Shown: piece after piece, positions 63,611 to 64,000 of the stretch
Layout: each line of letters begins with the position of its first letter
How positions within the stretch are numbered: the stretch's first letter is position 1
Origin: CAUZSN01 sp963582345
GTDB taxonomy: Bacteria; Planctomycetota; Planctomycetia; Planctomycetales; Planctomycetaceae
Direction of reading: 5' to 3'
DNA: 64,000 bases
Assembly: GCA_963582345.1 (NCBI GenBank)
Contig: CAUZSN010000003.1
Coordinates: 4,474-68,473, forward strand
Program-made: the position numbers and the translations under genes
The notes under the pieces: model-generated
Told to the model about the DNA's origin: nothing
Database searches by the model: none
The model's input: only the letters and a program-made list of their open reading frames with translations

Positions 63611-64000
63611 TCAATCTTGATTATCGGAATTGCCGCCATCGTCGATTCGTTGTGATCGCAATTTTTCTTCAACAAGGTCCTGTGGCCGAGTGATTGTCTT
63701 TCCAATGCGGATTGCCTTGTGTCCCTTTAGCACTCCGGGATGGGCGAGAAACATTGGGCGGCCTTCAATAACCACTTCCAGACCTTGATTCTTGGCCCTT
63801 TCGGTGACAATCACGTCGCCGATTGCCAGATTCGTCACATCGCGGGTCTTCAAAGTTGTCTGGGCCAGATTAACGGTCATCTCGATGTTTTCCTGTGACA
63901 TACCGGCCTCCAGATTCATCGCTTGACGAGCATCCGCCGAACACGTGTCTGACGATAGTTTACCCGCAAGCGGCCCGATGGTGTTGAATGGGACACACAG
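63611..64000 (-). CDS. fliM: Flagellar motor switch protein FliM, 5' end cut by window
   Basis: The minus-strand frame is open through the window edge at 64000: LCVPFNTIGPLAGKLSSDTC, then MSQENIEMTVNLAQTTLKTR, DVTNLAIGDVIVTERAKNQG and LEVVIEGRPMFLAHPGVLKG HKAIRI. This is the C-terminal part of FliM with its SpoA-like (FliN/FliM C) domain; FliM binds CheY-P and sets rotation direction. Only about 130 codons are visible, and a start at the internal ATG 63919 is rejected because the conserved stretch before it belongs to FliM. The acidic hydrophilic tail (QRIDDGGNSDNQD) ends at 63611. The gene is separated from infC by about 190 bp. Confidence 0.75.
   Translation of the reverse strand: MCVPFNTIGPLAGKLSSDTCSADARQAMNLEAGMSQENIEMTVNLAQTTLKTRDVTNLAIGDVIVTERAKNQGLEVVIEGRPMFLAHPGVLKGHKAIRIGKTITRPQDLVEEKLRSQRIDDGGNSDNQD

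Noticed and set aside
63611..63919. Short protein starting at ATG 63919
   Set aside because: The frame is open upstream to the window edge and the sequence before the ATG matches FliM, so it is a truncated fliM, not a small gene.

Overview
The window reads as chromosomal DNA of a planctomycete, most likely Pirellulales-like. Evidence: a DUF1549/DUF1553 protein with cytochrome-like Cys-His motifs paired with a pre-peptidase C-terminal domain protein (44609-49416), a carboxypeptidase-regulatory-like secreted protein, FHA-domain kinase and FHA sigma-54 activator, a DUF3179 lipoprotein, a J-like/GspE-N protein beside a short Hsp70, and the small zinc-ribbon family often seen in this phylum. Base composition looks moderate, near half GC by eye. 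No insertion sequence, prophage, CRISPR array, rRNA or tRNA was recognised.

Layout. 1-3490 (minus): dnaN (cut by the window edge), a short dnaA lacking the N-terminal domains, and a cysteine desulfurase. 3906-9853 (plus): a lipoprotein, a broken PilZ gene, an RND-type membrane protein and an NAD-binding reductase. 9886-15988 (minus): polA, then coaE-rho-ribH-nusB. 16213-23520: an anchored coiled-coil protein, then on the minus strand an FHA-Ser/Thr kinase, a small secreted protein and a large esterase. 23704-28141: ECF sigma factor, 7Fe-type ferredoxin, and the Hsp70/J-like pair. 28364-36372 (plus): AddB/AddA-type helicase-nuclease genes and an unrecognised repeat/coiled-coil protein with a nuclease-like C-terminus. 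36391-38279 holds remnants of three unrelated genes around one intact metallo-hydrolase. 38306-44307: ispH, then rplY, pth, rpsF, ssb, rplI and dnaB. 44609-49416: the paired secreted proteins. 49563-56068 (minus): putA, a DUF3179 gene interrupted by one in-frame TGA, argJ and argC. 56455-59692: greA, a small protein and an FHA-GAF-sigma-54 regulator. 59992-64000: a broken zinc-ribbon gene, then infC-rpmI-rplT-pheS and the C-terminal part of fliM (minus).

Two themes stand out. First, the window is mostly housekeeping (replication, translation, transcription termination, recombination, arginine and isoprenoid synthesis), but it carries at least five decayed genes with frameshifts or nonsense codons, suggesting ongoing gene loss. 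Second, the DUF3179 gene has a single TGA exactly at the first Cys of its CxxC motif, followed seven bases later by a perfect 6-bp hairpin with an 11-nt loop. Selenocysteine insertion is a real alternative to a simple nonsense mutation, and this is the best candidate here for something undescribed. Other items: a 63-nt near-identical inverted copy of the sigma-factor 3' end lying downstream of the Hsp70 operon, and the coiled-coil nuclease-like gene after addAB.
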